Positions 46,075 through 57,700 of a stretch of DNA of 64,000 nt are shown here, piece after piece. Below the pieces are notes generated by a model. It was given only the letters and a program-made list of their open reading frames with translations. It did not search any database and was not told where the DNA came from. The stretch covers positions 10,588,694 to 10,652,693 of the forward strand of contig NC_089285.1 in NCBI RefSeq assembly GCF_963678975.1, given 5' to 3'. Both the position numbers and the translations under genes were made by a program. Source of the stretch: Dysidea avara (lineage: Eukaryota > Porifera > Demospongiae > Dictyoceratida > Dysideidae). How positions within the stretch are numbered: the first letter of the stretch is position 1; each line of letters opens with the position of its first letter.

Positions 46075-48480
46075 TTCGCAGCTGAATACTCTACAGGGAA
46101 ATGTGTATGTAGCTGAAAGTTGTACAGGAAAGTAACTGTACTCTTTGACTACATGGTGAATGGTTTGTAGTTGAACTCACAACAAGGTGGCTTATTTCTA
46201 GCTGAAATGCTATATGAACTGTAGATAAATTCTCTAACTGATCTCTCTATAGGGTGATTTGTTTCTTATCTAGCTGACATTTCTACAGGGTGACTTGTTT
46301 CAAGCTGCATAGCTCTCTACAGGGTGATAGCCGATCTTTCTACAGAGTGATTTGTTTCTAGTCGATCTCTATGACATGTTTCTAGCTGATCTCTCTACAG
46401 GGCTGCTTGTTTCTACTGAGCTCTCTACAGGGTGACTTGAAAAATAGTTTAATTCTTTGCAGGTAACAGGGTAACTTGCCTAACTGATCTCTCTACAGGG
46501 GGATTTGTTTCTAACTGAATACTGTACAAGGTGATGTATATCTATCTAACTGATCTTTCTACTGAAAGAGTTTTCAGTAGCTGGACTCTCCATGGGGTGA
46601 CTTGAAAAGTAGTTGGGCTCTTACAGGGTGACTTGATCATGCTGATCTCTCTACAGAGTGCTTGTTTCCAGCTGATCTCTCTATATAGAGTGATTTTTTC
46701 TAGCTGATATTTCTACAGCGTGATTTGATCTTACTTATTTCTAGCTGAACTCACAGAGAACAGCCAATGAAAATGCAATGGTAAACCAAGAAATTTCATG
46801 TAGTTTTTATGGACACTGCCTATGAAAATTTGACAGTTCATGGCCACTGCAAACATGAAAATTTGACAATTCATGGACACTGCTTATGAAAATTTGACAA
46901 TTAATGACCACTGCAAACATGAAATAATTTGTCGCTAGTGCTATGAAATTTCCATGAAATCTCCACTTTTCATGAAACTTTCATGGCACTTTATGGGAAT
47001 TATTAATTACTATTCATGGATAATCCATAGGTGTTTCATGGCACTGTTCTCTGGTAGTGCTACATGGTAACTTCATTCTATCTGATCTCTGTACAGGATG
47101 ACTTGTTTCCAGCTAATCTTTCAACAGTCATTTGTTTCAAGCTTTTCTTTCTACAGGGTGATTTGTCCCTTGCTGATCTCTCTACAGGGTGAATTGTTTC
47201 TAACTGATCCTTCTAAAGGGTGATTTGTTTCAAGCTGATCTTTCTACAAGGTAATTGAAATGTAGCTAATCTCGCTACAGGGTGACTTGTTTCTAGCTGA
47301 TCTTTCTACAGGTGAGCTGATTTCTGTACAGGGTGACTTCTTACTGGCTGAACTCTCTACAGGGTGACTTGTTTCTACCAGATCTCTCTACAGGGTGATT
47401 TGTGTTGAGCTGATCTCTCTACAGGTTGATTTCTTTCTAGCTGATCTCTACAGGGTGAATTGATTTCTCTATAGCGTCCAGCTGAACTCTCTACAGTGTA
47501 ACTTGTTTCTGGCTGATCTCTCTATATACAGGGTGATTTGTTTCTAGCTGATCTCTACAGGGTGAATTGTTTCTAGATGATTTCTCTACAAGGTTACTTG
47601 TTACTTGGTGAACTCTATACAGGGTGATTTGTTTCTGGCTGATCTCTCTACAGGATGATTTGTTTCGAGCTGATCTCTCTACAAAGTGATTTGGGTGATT
47701 TGTTTACAGCTGATCTCTCTTCACGGTGGCTTACTTATTATCTGCATGAACTCTCAGTACATAGTGGACTTGTTTCTAGCTGATCTCTCTACAGGGCAGC
47801 TTGTTTCTACTAAACTTTTTATAGGCTGACTTGAAACGTAGCTGAACTTTCTGCAAGATGACTCATTTCTAGTTGATCTCTCTACAGAGTGATTTGTTTC
47901 CAGCTGATTTCTCTAGTGAGAGATTTGCTTCTAGCTGATCTCTCTACTGACAGTCTGTGTGACTTGTTTCTAGCTGATCTTTGTACAGTGTGATTCGTTC
48001 TAGCTGATCTCTGTTTGCTTTTAGCTGATCTTTTCCACAGGGTGACTTGTTTTTAACTCTACAAGGTGATTTGTTTTCAGCTGATCTCTCTACAGGATGC
48101 CTTGTTTCTAGCTGATTTATCTGCAAGGTGATTTGTTTCCAGCTGGTCTCTCTACAGGATGATTATGTAGCTGATCTTTCTTCAGGGTGATTTGTTTCTA
48201 GCTGATCTCTCTACAAGGTAACTTGTAGCCAGTTGAACTCCCAACAGGGTGACTTGAAATATAGTTGAACTCTCTTTAGGGTGACTGGTTTCTAGCTGAA
48301 TACTCTACTGGGTGATTTGAAATGTGGTTTAACACTTTGCAAGGTGAATTGTTGACTTGTTTCTAGCTGATCTCTCTACAGGGTGACCTTTTCTTAGTTA
48401 ATCTCCATGCACAGTGGCTTATAACAGTGTTAAATTCTCTACAATACATAGATGAATGTTTTAAGAAGTAATTATTTGAT
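46075..48480. repeat. 31-bp minisatellite array 2
   Basis: Same core as array 1 but the GCTGATCTCTCTACAGGGTG variant dominates. Diverged tandem copies continue over about 2.4 kb, interrupted by a MITE at 46752-47054. Confidence 0.95.
46752..47054. repeat. Foldback MITE inside array 2
   Basis: AGAGAACAGCCAATGAAA at the left and TTTCATGGCACTGTTCTCT at the right pair. The inside has two or three direct copies of CATGAAAATTTGACAATTCA. Confidence 0.8.
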
Positions 48481-48676
48481 TCTTAGCTGACTGCTCTATT
48501 AGAGTGTCTCGATCGCGCACTTGTTACACCTAGTTGACCTTCGTAGTGTAACTCAGTAGTTTTTCATCTGATCCCTTGTAAATTACTGAAAGATCATTCT
48601 AAAATAATTGTTCTACCTCTCTACGTATTTTCAGCTGATTCCATTAACTATTTGCCTGGAAAGCGTGATAAGTAAT

Positions 48677-48815
48677 TAGTCTCGCGTGGCCAGACCGCTA
48701 TTTCAGCGCAGGGGCTTATAGATTAAAGATTATAAGCGCCCGCGCAGAAAAGGCGCTTATAATCTCTAATCGATAAGCCCCTGCGCTGAAATAGCGGTCT
48801 GGCCACGCGAGACTA
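48677..48815. repeat. Mutator-like MITE with 9-bp target duplication, copy 2
   Basis: Same TIR as 21311-21438 (TAGTCTCGCGTGGCCAGACC). Flanked by a perfect 9-bp direct repeat ATAAGTAAT (48668-48676, 48816-48824). The interior GGGGCTTATAGATTA / TAATCGATAAGCCCC is palindromic. Confidence 0.92.
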
Positions 48816-49054
48816 ATAAGTAATACTAAAAACTCGATCATGCGATTTTTACACATGGTTGGCGTTTTTGTTATACGAAGCTGCCAGCCGGAAATATATA
48901 TATATATATATTTTAAATATAATGAATAATATGTAAAGTAGCTAATAAACAAACAACTACATAAACTACAGCTAGCCGGAAATATTTCGTCAGTGCTATT
49001 GTTCTGGCAGTCCACTACTAGATTTCTCACTATCAAGCACACTAGTTGTATGCT

Positions 49055-49440
49055 ATGCCCCGAGCATTCTAAGTATTCTACTTTAGGGAATGCGTCTAGT
49101 AGGTTGCCCCGAGCATTCAACTTTAGGGAACGCGTCTAGTAGGTTTCCCCGAGCATTCAACTTTAGGGGACGCAAAAAGTAGTTCTAGTGTTAGGGTTAG
49201 GGTCAGGTTCAGCTTTAGTTTCTTCTTCACCTTCAATATCTATTATATAGAAGTTAATCCACTCAGAGACATATAAGGTAGAAACTAAGGGAGTTGGGTA
49301 GGTGGGAGCCACGTAGTACAATAGGTAGGACTCTGGGCTCAAGCACTGGAGGTCCTGGGTTCGATTTCTACTCAAGGCATTTTGTTTTTTTTCCTTTTTT
49401 TTTCGTTTGAGGACTTTTTTTTGTCTAAGTTTTACTTTTA
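49055..49440 (+). repeat. tRNA-like (SINE-like) module with upstream tandem repeats, copy 1
   Basis: Three tandem units of CCCCGAGCATTCAACTTTAG with GGAACGCGTCTAGTAGG (49055-49175) are followed by GTTAGGGTTAGGGTCAGG and CTTTAGTTTCTTCTTCACC, then TAGTACAATAGG (A box, perfect to consensus) and GGTTCGATTTC (B box, one mismatch) and a T-rich end. The order recurs at 50130-50420. The cloverleaf itself does not close, so it is not an intact tRNA. Confidence 0.65.
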
Positions 49441-50129
49441 TTCACGTGACTGCCGGAACAATAGCAACAGCCTTTGTTATAACTCCATGATTGTTAGTGC
49501 GAATTCTTTCAAACCACAAAAGGTTTACACTACGATAGTTACTCCATCTACAGACAAGTTATTCTGTTACGTGGTTTACCCTGGAGGTGTGACAAAATCA
49601 CCTTTGGATTTTTGAAAAATCGCGCATAACTCCCTTGTTCTTGTCTAACCTCTACCAAAATTGGACTGCAAATGTACAGTATTACACTTTTACTGCCCTC
49701 CAAAGTTTAAGTAAATCGACCGAAGCATACGCGAGTTATTACGATTTTTCTAAAGTGTGCGAGACGAAGAAGAAAAAGATTATAAGAAGAAAAATACGAA
49801 GAAAATAAGACGAACTTTGAAGGCGCGTATCTCAGTGATGGATGGGCGAATTCACCTCAAATTTGGAAAAGGAAGTGCCCTACCCCAGTGAGTTTCCACA
49901 GCAAAAATGGTTGATTTCCGTCCAGCCATTATCGAGCTATGGATGCCTAAAAACGGCGTTTTCTTGGTTCCTGTAAAATACATACTTGTCTGTCGCGCCC
50001 CCGCACTGGCTGTACTTGGCCGCGCGACAGACAAGTGTGTATTTTGTTGTCAAAACCCTGGATCACCAGTGTGCTAGGCCAGTGTTGTCTATCGTGTGCT
50101 TTGATATATATAATTATATACCTTACCTA

Positions 50130-50420
50130 TGCCCAGAGCATTCGACACTAGGGGATGCGAAAAGTAGCATTAGCGTTTGGGTTGGGTTCGGCTTTGGTTT
50201 CTTCTTCACCTTTAGGTTACATTCTTCTTACTATAGGACAGCTTACTTCTTGAGTCATCACATTTATAAGATACAAAAGTAAGGTAGGTGGGTAGCTAGC
50301 AGCAGCATCACAGTGGTTAGCACACTGGCCTAGCACTCTGGTGGTCAAGGGTTCAAGCCCCAGACAAGTTTTGTGGTTGTTTTTTTTTCGTTTCACCCTT
50401 TTTGTCTAAGTTTTACTGTC
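50130..50420 (+). repeat. tRNA-like (SINE-like) module, copy 2
   Basis: CAGAGCATTCGACACTAGGG, GGCTTTGGTTTCTTCTTCACC, then CACAGTGGTTAGCACACTGG (D-arm-like), GGTTCAAGCCCCAG (B box) and TTTTTTTTCGTTTCACCC. Homologous to 49055-49440 in the same order; CTAAGTTTTAC follows the T-rich end in both. Confidence 0.65.
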
Positions 50421-50424
50421 CGTT

Positions 50425-50900
50425 CAAACAAACTTTCGGTTCAGTATCCATTGTCTTAATTGGATGGAGATACATGTTTACAATCTTCAGTAAACATGCA
50501 TCTCTATTCATCCCTACCCAGAACTATTCCCCATTGGAACGATCTATGTATCCTAAATCTACCTTCCATTGATCTTGAAACATTTAAACAATTGACTACT
50601 CTTACTTTATAATTGTAACTTAGCACTTATTGTGACTTAGCACTTATTGTAACTTAGTATTTATTGTAAATTAGCACTCACTGTAATTTCGTACTCATTG
50701 TAATCTAGCACTAGCTCATTGTAATTTACCACTTACTGTAATTTAGCACTCATTGTAACCTAAAACCTATTGTAACTTAGCACTTATTGTAACTTAGCAC
50801 TAATTGTTATTATAACTTAAACTAGGCACTTATGTGTACGTACCATGTACATTAGCATTAAAGCCCTGTCGGTGATTGCTAATTAATAAATAAACACTAA
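50425..50900 (+). pseudogene. LINE 3' end with 17-bp minisatellite in its 3' UTR
   Basis: One frame reads YSSLPRTIPHWNDLCILNLP then SIDLETFKQLTTLTL and stops, the usual C-terminus of non-LTR polyproteins. It is followed at 50610-50815 by about a dozen 17-bp units of the type GTAACTTAGCACTTATT, and then GCATTAAAGCCCTGTCGGTG with an AATAAATAAA tail. Confidence 0.75.
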
Positions 50901-52137
50901 ACAATAAATAAACAATTTAATTACTATATACATGCATGTACTGGGCTGTGGGCACTGGTTGCCTGCAGAACTTTGGTTTCTTGCCATAAAGCAAAAATAA
51001 ATAAATAAAATTAGCGATTGAAATATTTAGGGTATACGGTAATCAACTTTTGTAATCGATAAGTGCATGGACCGGCGACCTCGCCTGCGCAAGAGCAGAT
51101 GACTAATGCAATCAATGAATACTTGAGAGTTTGTGTTGTTGTTGTCCGCATTTAAGTGTAATGACTACCAAGTTGATCGCGGCTATGAAGATCTGATCAT
51201 CGTGGGTATATACTTATGTAGAATTCTAACTGTATGCTCTTTTTTTTGCGCACATAAGCCAAACACTGGTTGTCTCACATGCACAAGATCAAGATAAGAC
51301 GACTATGGCCTAGTAATAAATATAGCTATTATTATAGCTGCTAGCTATACCACCACCACGATTCAACTGCACCATGTGATGGCACAGTTCACGCGAGATT
51401 ATCAGTATGTAGAAATAGCTATTATAGGTTCGAGTCCCGGCATTGATACCGAGTTATATGTAGCTATACATTATGCACATACACACTGTAGATACGTAGC
51501 ATGCATGTAGGGTATAGTACTAGTAGTTTTTGGAGAAAGAATTTCGTTCGTCGTGTCAGTTATCCAAGTGCTTTTTATTTATTATCAACTTTAGCTACCA
51601 GTTAGGTACTGGAGGATGAACGCAGAAGGCAGAGCCTTGCCATATAGCTAGTGATTTGTGCAACCGCCGCTCAATATAATCGCTTACGCTACGACAGCAA
51701 AACACGTTGTGTATTTCCAACGCTGTTTTTTAATTTTGCTTATTTATACACTAAATCGTAATACCGACCGAGCTGTTAGGTTACAGTTTCATTATACCTA
51801 TACGTGTATGCATACCTGCGCGTGCACTACGTGGGCATGTAGCATGCACTTATTACACAGAATCCGTACGAGTACATAACTGACTTCCTGTTTGTGCAGT
51901 GCATGGCAGCACAAGAACCGGCACTAAATAGCTAGTGAGCGTGAGAATAATTAGAGGCCGGCGACACTGGTAGCTACTGCTTGTCATCTTCTAAAAAATG
52001 CCGTGGAACGAAATATTCAACGCATCCATCGGGCCGAAGACACGAGTTAATTCGCCTAACATATGCATGTATTTATTTATCAATTTTGAATTCCAATTAG
52101 GCAGTTGATACTGCAAGTTAAAAGGTTCATTTCAGCA
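50901..52137. other. No recognisable gene
   Basis: Mixed sequence with a little more CG after 51050. GGTTCGAGTCCCG at about 51427 looks like a B box but has no matching A box or stems. No long frame. Confidence 0.45.
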
Positions 52138-52180
52138 TAGATTTATAAACCCCAGGTAACTCCTGGGGTTTATAAATCTA
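52138..52180. repeat. Perfect 19-bp-arm palindrome
   Basis: TAGATTTATAAACCCCAGG, loop TAACT, then the exact reverse complement. No T run follows, so a terminator is not indicated. Confidence 0.9.
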
Positions 52181-52821
52181 TTATTTCAGTATGAGTTGCT
52201 TGAGCCGGATTATTGGCTAGTTAGCTATTTCAGTTCGTCTTATTATTTTCTTTAGTTACCATGCAACCATCCGGTATGCAATCTTGCGAGACGCAAGAAG
52301 CGTCGAACATACACCAATGGCAATGACGCCACGCCAGAATTTACAAAAGTCTGGCCCGCCTGGCAGCAACTTAACTGCCATCCCTATACTAGTAAACAAA
52401 TTAGGCTATCGTTACTAGGTAACGCCTAGCAACGATAATAAACAAATTGGTCTTGCGTTACGTTCGTGCTGGCGTCATTTGTATACTGTCCAGTAACTCA
52501 GATCAAAAAGGTATTGTGTAGCTACATTTTGTCATATAATTATAGCTAGCAAAGCACTATAGTCTTGTGGAGCCAGACTCTTGGAGTAATCTGGTGACTC
52601 TACTAAGCATACAGGGCTGTATGTATATATATATGAGTTAAGCTATGAACTATTTTTTCTTCTACCTAGACTATGGAACTCTCTGCCAATAATTGATCAT
52701 ACACAATCACTATAGCTGTAATAAAACAGATATTGAAGAAATTTTTATGGAATCATTTCTTAGCTAACATTAACGATTCTCCTTGTTTTTTCCATTACCT
52801 TTGTTCCCGTTGTTCCAAGAA
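52181..52821. other. No gene; two X-box-like words
   Basis: GTTACCATGCAAC (about 52255) and GTTACTAGGTAAC within an ATCGTTACTAGG / CCTAGCAACGAT palindrome (about 52411-52438) resemble RFX X-boxes. No ciliary gene is visible within several kb, so they may belong to a repeat. Confidence 0.35.
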
Positions 52822-52829
52822 TCCTGCAT

Positions 52830-53481
52830 CGGCGTTGAAACCGGGTCACTACTGTTTACCCGGATTAATTTAAAGTGAGGCGTGCGCTAACTGCTGTGTT
52901 TTGACTGCCGACTAGCGCGTTAAACACGAGGGTGTCCATACTTAACGATGGTAGTCAGTGGGCATGATTCCACGTAAGTTTGCATTTCCTGCAAGTATAG
53001 GTGTGTGGCTTTGCGCATACCTAACACACCATAATTTTAAAAAGTATAACTAATAAATATATATTATGAAATCTTGGTATGACACATTCCCGATATAAAG
53101 TGGGCGTGGCGCACGAAAGAAACTAGCCGACCTATCTTGTACAATAACAATTGATTAGTGGGCGTGGATCCACATAAGCTAGCAGGCAGCTATGAGCATG
53201 GTTTCGTGCATACCTGTAGACTTTAATATCACCGATAAATGGACGTGGCTGTACGTATGGTTGCAGGTAGTCGTCTGATAAGTGGGCGTGGCTCACGAAA
53301 GAAGCTGAGTTGCATCAGGATTTGACTATGACACGTTTATACACTTCCTTACCGTCCAACTAAACAATTTGCTTCGCACGTGATTCAATCCGGGTCAGAC
53401 CCGGATAATTTTTAAAGCGGGTCTGATCCGGATGACCCGGACAAAATGTGACCCGGTTGACCCGACCCGGTTTCAACGCTG
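52830..53481. mobile_element. hAT-like non-autonomous element with 8-bp target duplication
   Basis: TIRs CGGCGTTGAAACCGGGTCA (left) and CAGCGTTGAAACCGGGTC (right, reversed). Perfect 8-bp duplication TCCTGCAT at 52822-52829 and 53482-53489. Internal direct repeats of GTGGGCGTGGCTCACGAAAG type. It keeps many CG sites that are TG or CA in the copy at 17299-17977. Confidence 0.92.
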
Positions 53482-53489
53482 TCCTGCAT

Positions 53490-53640
53490 CTATCAATTTT
53501 AACCACTTGTAACTAAGTGTGTAGATGTTAGTGTATAGTTATTTAATGTATGTTAGGTTATCAGTATAGGTCACTGGTAGACCCTCAGAATTACTATTCT
53601 GTAAAGCATTATTATTATTATTATTATATATGTAGCTAGA
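53490..53640 (+). repeat. SINE-tail-like fragment
   Basis: GGTCACTGGTAGACCCTCAG and CTGTAAAGCATTATTATTAT resemble the tail of the SINE at 960-1229. The body was not recognised. Confidence 0.45.
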
Positions 53641-54075
53641 TAATGTAATTTATTATTATTATCATTGGGGTATAAGTAAGAAGGCAAAGCCTATAAAAAC
53701 CTGATCTAAAAAATCAAACTACTACAAAAATAAGTATACAACATTATACTGGTAATCATAATAAAATCTATCTAGGTGTGTCTTAAACAAATTGGTTGAA
53801 TTAACATTATAACTGAATCATGTGGGAGTCCATTCCAATCATTTATAATTCTTACTGAATAAAAGTGATGGCGTGGCAAGCAGGTAGCATGTGGTTTGTG
53901 GATCTTTAAATTATGACCTCCTTATAGAAGATGATCAAAGGGTAAATAAAGATGAGCTATCCATGTCCAGCATGTTATGAAATAGTCTGTATGTGTAAAT
54001 TAAGTCCCCTCTACGACGTCAATATCTGAGAGATGGTAAGTTTAGGTGGTTTAATCTGTCAACTGACAGCACCTT
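53640..54075 (-). pseudogene. LINE ORF2 C-terminal remnant (minus strand)
   Basis: On minus, frames with stops give LNHLNLPSLRY, RRRGDLIYTYRLFHNMLD and NDWNGLPH-like pieces, the pattern LxLxSLxxRRxRGDLIxxxK of non-LTR reverse-transcriptase C-termini. It ends toward an (AAT)n run at about 53640-53655. Confidence 0.65.
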
Positions 54076-54161
54076 GTATACCATGTTGTTGATCTTTTGC
54101 GGTAACTAAGTGATATGACAAAAAAGCATACAGGATTTGTGCGGTATAGACTATATACTGA

Positions 54162-54327
54162 TGTAAGCTACCTGGTACCCCGAACAGTAACGATATTCAC
54201 ATTCACAATAGAACAGTCTAATCTCTTTGTTACAAACTACAACACTGACCAATTATAGCATACAGGTGTCTATATTATACAAAATAGTGTTAATTATCTA
54301 TTGTGCTGTCTGGCTTCCTCTCTTACA
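54162..54327 (-). repeat. 3' LTR of gypsy element B
   Basis: On minus it begins TGTAAGAGAGGAAGCC, directly after a purine-rich tract (AAAAGAGGGGGAGTAG), and ends GGTAGCTTACA. The TGTAAG/CTTACA termini are inverted. No matching 5' LTR was found near 59 kb. Confidence 0.75.
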
Positions 54328-54718
54328 CTACTCCCCCTCTTTTGAGCAGACGTCTCGTATGCTTGACAACACATATATCTGGCTGGGGCATGCCTTTGTC
54401 ACAGTGGATATCCCCTAGTACTGCTACTTGAGTTGCCATCATTGACATTGCTTTGTTTATGCAAGTGTGCATCTGATAGACTTGACTGTACAGTTTCATC
54501 ATCATCATCATCATCATCCACTAATTGTAGTGAGTTCCAATTGGAGTTGAAGAAGTGACATACTCTTGGCTGTCTAGGTCTGTTTCATTATGTGTGCTTT
54601 TATTTTCTGCATCTTGATCTTGTGTGCCCTGGAGGCCTTCATTGAGTCATATATTTTTTGGACAGGGTTTTAAATGATTGAAGTGCACTACCTGTCATCT
54701 CCTTCCTCCTCTAAGAGA

Positions 54719-57700
54719 TTAAATTCGATATGTACATTCCGACACCTTTTTCAGAGCTTTGTATGGTCCTTGCCAGGGATGAAACAATTTCTTAGTACTA
54801 TTCTTTGGCACTTTAGGGTTTAGCAACCACACCCAATCTTCCACATCGTAAGGATCGCCATGGATCTTCTTGTCATACTGCTCCTTCTGATGTTCATGTT
54901 GTGCTATAAATATCCACCGCACTGTGTCATATGCTGATACCAACTGTTTCTGCGAGACTGCATACGTACTGGGTAACTGTGAGTCAGTTGGAGCACTGAC
55001 ATATATTACATCTGCTGGTAAATGAGCCTGTCTTCCAAACATGAGGTAGAATGGCGTATACCTTGTGGTAGCATTTACACTACTGTTGTAAGCCATGCAC
55101 ACTTTGTGGATATGCTGCTCCCAATCCCACGGATGGTCTTGCAATGTGTTGCTAGCATGTTTAACAGAGTTCTGTTAAAATGTTCTACCATGCCATCACA
55201 CTGTGGATGGTAGGGTGTGGTCCTTGTTTTTCTTATGTGAAGCAATTTGCACACTTCCTCGATGAGTTGAGATTCAAATTGTGGACTTTGGTCCGAATGC
55301 AGCTGTTCAGGAACTGAGTATCTCATAAAAACTTCATCGACTAGGTGGTCAGCTACTGTAGATGCTTCCTGATTGGGGATTGGAATGGCCTCCATCCACC
55401 TTGTGAAGTAATTTCCCACAACCATGACATAGGAATTCTTCTGATCACTTTCTGGCAAAGGGCCAAGTAAATCAATAGGGTTGGGTAACCTGGTACCTAA
55501 AGGGGCTCTCCTGGAATGAGTTAAGGACTTGCGGGTAGAGCATTCTTGGCAAGTGAGACACCAGTCTCGTGTGTCATTCTAGTAGCCAGCTGCAGGCCAG
55601 TAAAATCTTTCCTGGACATGACTGAAGGTTTTCTCATGCCCCAAGTGACCTCCTACAACTCCTCAATCTAATGCATCTAACACACTCGAATGGAGCTCAG
55701 ATGGGACAACTAGTTGAAGATGATTAGAAGCATCATCTGGTTCACCAAACAGGTGGTAGAGCACACCTTCTCTCACAGTAAGCTGGTCCCTTAACTGAGC
55801 AAGTCGTCGGTGTGGGAGGTTATCTGCTAGAGAAACTAGTGGAGGCTGATCCCTTTCCTTACATTGAAGGATTGGCCCAATGATTAGATCATCCAGTTGT
55901 GATGCTTGCATTTCACTTGGAGTATGTGTATTAAGGGACAGTTCTGGCAATGTCACTGCATTTATTGGTGAGCGGTTCTCATTGGGAAGAATTTCACACT
56001 GACGGCATGGTACTCTTGACATGGAGTCAGCATTATTATATTTCCTACCAGGTCGATGGACTATTGTGAACTGATACTCCTGTAACTGTTGGAGCCAATG
56101 AGCAATCTGTCCTTCTGGCTGCTTGAACTTTTGAATCCATGTGAGAGCACCATGATCCATGCAAATTGTAAAAGGTTTCCCCAAGAGATATGGTTGAAAG
56201 TGATCTAAAAACACAACAGCCAGCAATTCCTTCTTTGTAACACAATAATTTTGTTCTGACTTTGTCAATATTCTACTGGTATAAGCAATCACACACTCTG
56301 CATTATCTTGGATTTGTGACAGGGCAGCCCCTATTCCTGTGTCACTAGCACCAGTGTCCAGTATGAATGGTTTTGACCAGTCTGGTAAAGCAAGAATGGG
56401 AGCTGAAACTAACCAACTTTTTAAGTTGTCAAAGGCTTCTTGGTAATGTGGAGTCCAGTGAAACACAGAATGCTTTTCTGTAAGGTTGTGTAGTGGAGCA
56501 GCTATGGATGAAAAATTCTTTACAAACCGTCGATAGTAGCTTGCTATCCCCAAAACTGCTGCACTTCCTTTGTTGAAGTTGGAGTAGGCCACAACTTTAC
56601 TTTATTGGTCAGGAGATACTACCTGAGTAGACACAACATGTCCAAGGAAGCGTACTTCGGATTGCAACAGGTGACACTTATGTGGCTGGAGTTTCAACCC
56701 TGCATTCTCAAGGTGCTCAAATACCTGGGCCAAGTTGCTGAAATGTTGTTCGAAAATTTTACCAACAATGATTATATCATCGATATAAACTAAGCAGCTC
56801 TGCCACAGCAGTCCCTTCAAAACTATGTCCATCAGCCTCTGGAAGGTGGCAGGTGCATTACGTAAACCAAATGGCATTATGTTAAACTGAAATAGTTCCT
56901 CATGAGTGCAAAATGCAGTCTTGTCCTTATCGTTTTTGTGCACCTCCACCTACTGTAGCTGCCCTTCAAATCTAATGTGGAGAACCACCTTGCCCCAGCT
57001 AATGTATCCAAAGTGTCATCTACCCTAGGTATAGGGTAAGCATCTTTCCGAGTTACCTCATTGACTTTGTGATAATCTACACACAAACGAATGGACCCAT
57101 CTTTCTTAGGTACCAGGACAATTGGAGATTCCCAGGGGCTCTTTGATGGTGAGATTATAGCTTTTCCTTCAGTTCTTCTAGTAGCTTCTTAACAGCTTCC
57201 TTCTGTGGTTGTGGAACTTGCCGAATACCCTGCTGTACAGGAACACCTGTAGTCTCTATCCGGTGAGTAAGAATATTTGTACGACCTAAATCATTGGAGT
57301 TGCTAGCAAAAATATGTGATATTGTACCAGAAGTACATGGACTTGGCTCTGTTGATGTTCAGTCAAGTTAGCTGGCATAGCTTCCATCAGCTGTTTCACA
57401 ATACTTTGGTCATCCTGTTACATGGATGAACAGCTTGAACTTTCACCAAGTGTATTGATGGCTTCTAAATTATGTTCCACTGACTCTCCTGTAACAATTC
57501 TAGTGCCCTTGCAAACTGTGACGGGTTCCAAGGTTAGGTTAAGTACCCTAATTGGGAATCTGCCTTTCTGTGATGACACAACTGCTCTTGCAACCAGTAT
57601 TGGAGGCTTTGTAGGTAGTCGGTCCTCTACCAGCCATGTGCCTGTGCAATCCATATTTACATTTCCCATTATCTCCATTTCACTGACAGGCGCAATGGTG

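Larger units (their letters stand above)
45695..50036 (+). repeat. Composite repeat unit 2 (head to tail with unit 1)
   Basis: Same module order as unit 1: foldback head 45695-45910; array 46075-48480; CTATTAGAGTGTCTCGATC at about 48490; then the CATAACTCC block (from about 49480), interrupted by a Mutator-like MITE (48677-48815) and a tRNA-like module (49055-49440); closing hairpin 49984-50036 with CTTGTCTGTCGCGC / GCGCGACAGACAAG arms. Confidence 0.75.

Noticed and set aside
42735-48480. CRISPR-like array
   Set aside because: Units are contiguous 31-bp diverged tandem copies without distinct spacers, in animal DNA with no cas genes.
49188-49208. Telomere-like GTTAGGGTTAGGG
   Set aside because: Only two units, diverged in the sister copy at 50165 (GTTTGGGTTGGG); part of a dispersed repeat, not telomeric.
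42236-50036. Confident Helitron assignment of the composite repeats
   Set aside because: No 5' TC / 3' CTRR ends or Rep/helicase sequence could be shown; kept only as a hypothesis.
51425-51445. tRNA T-arm-like GGTTCGAGTCCCG
   Set aside because: The T stem does not pair and no A box or acceptor stem is found at the right distance.
52138-52180. Intrinsic terminator
   Set aside because: AT-rich and GC arms without a T run, in a eukaryotic context; simply a palindrome.
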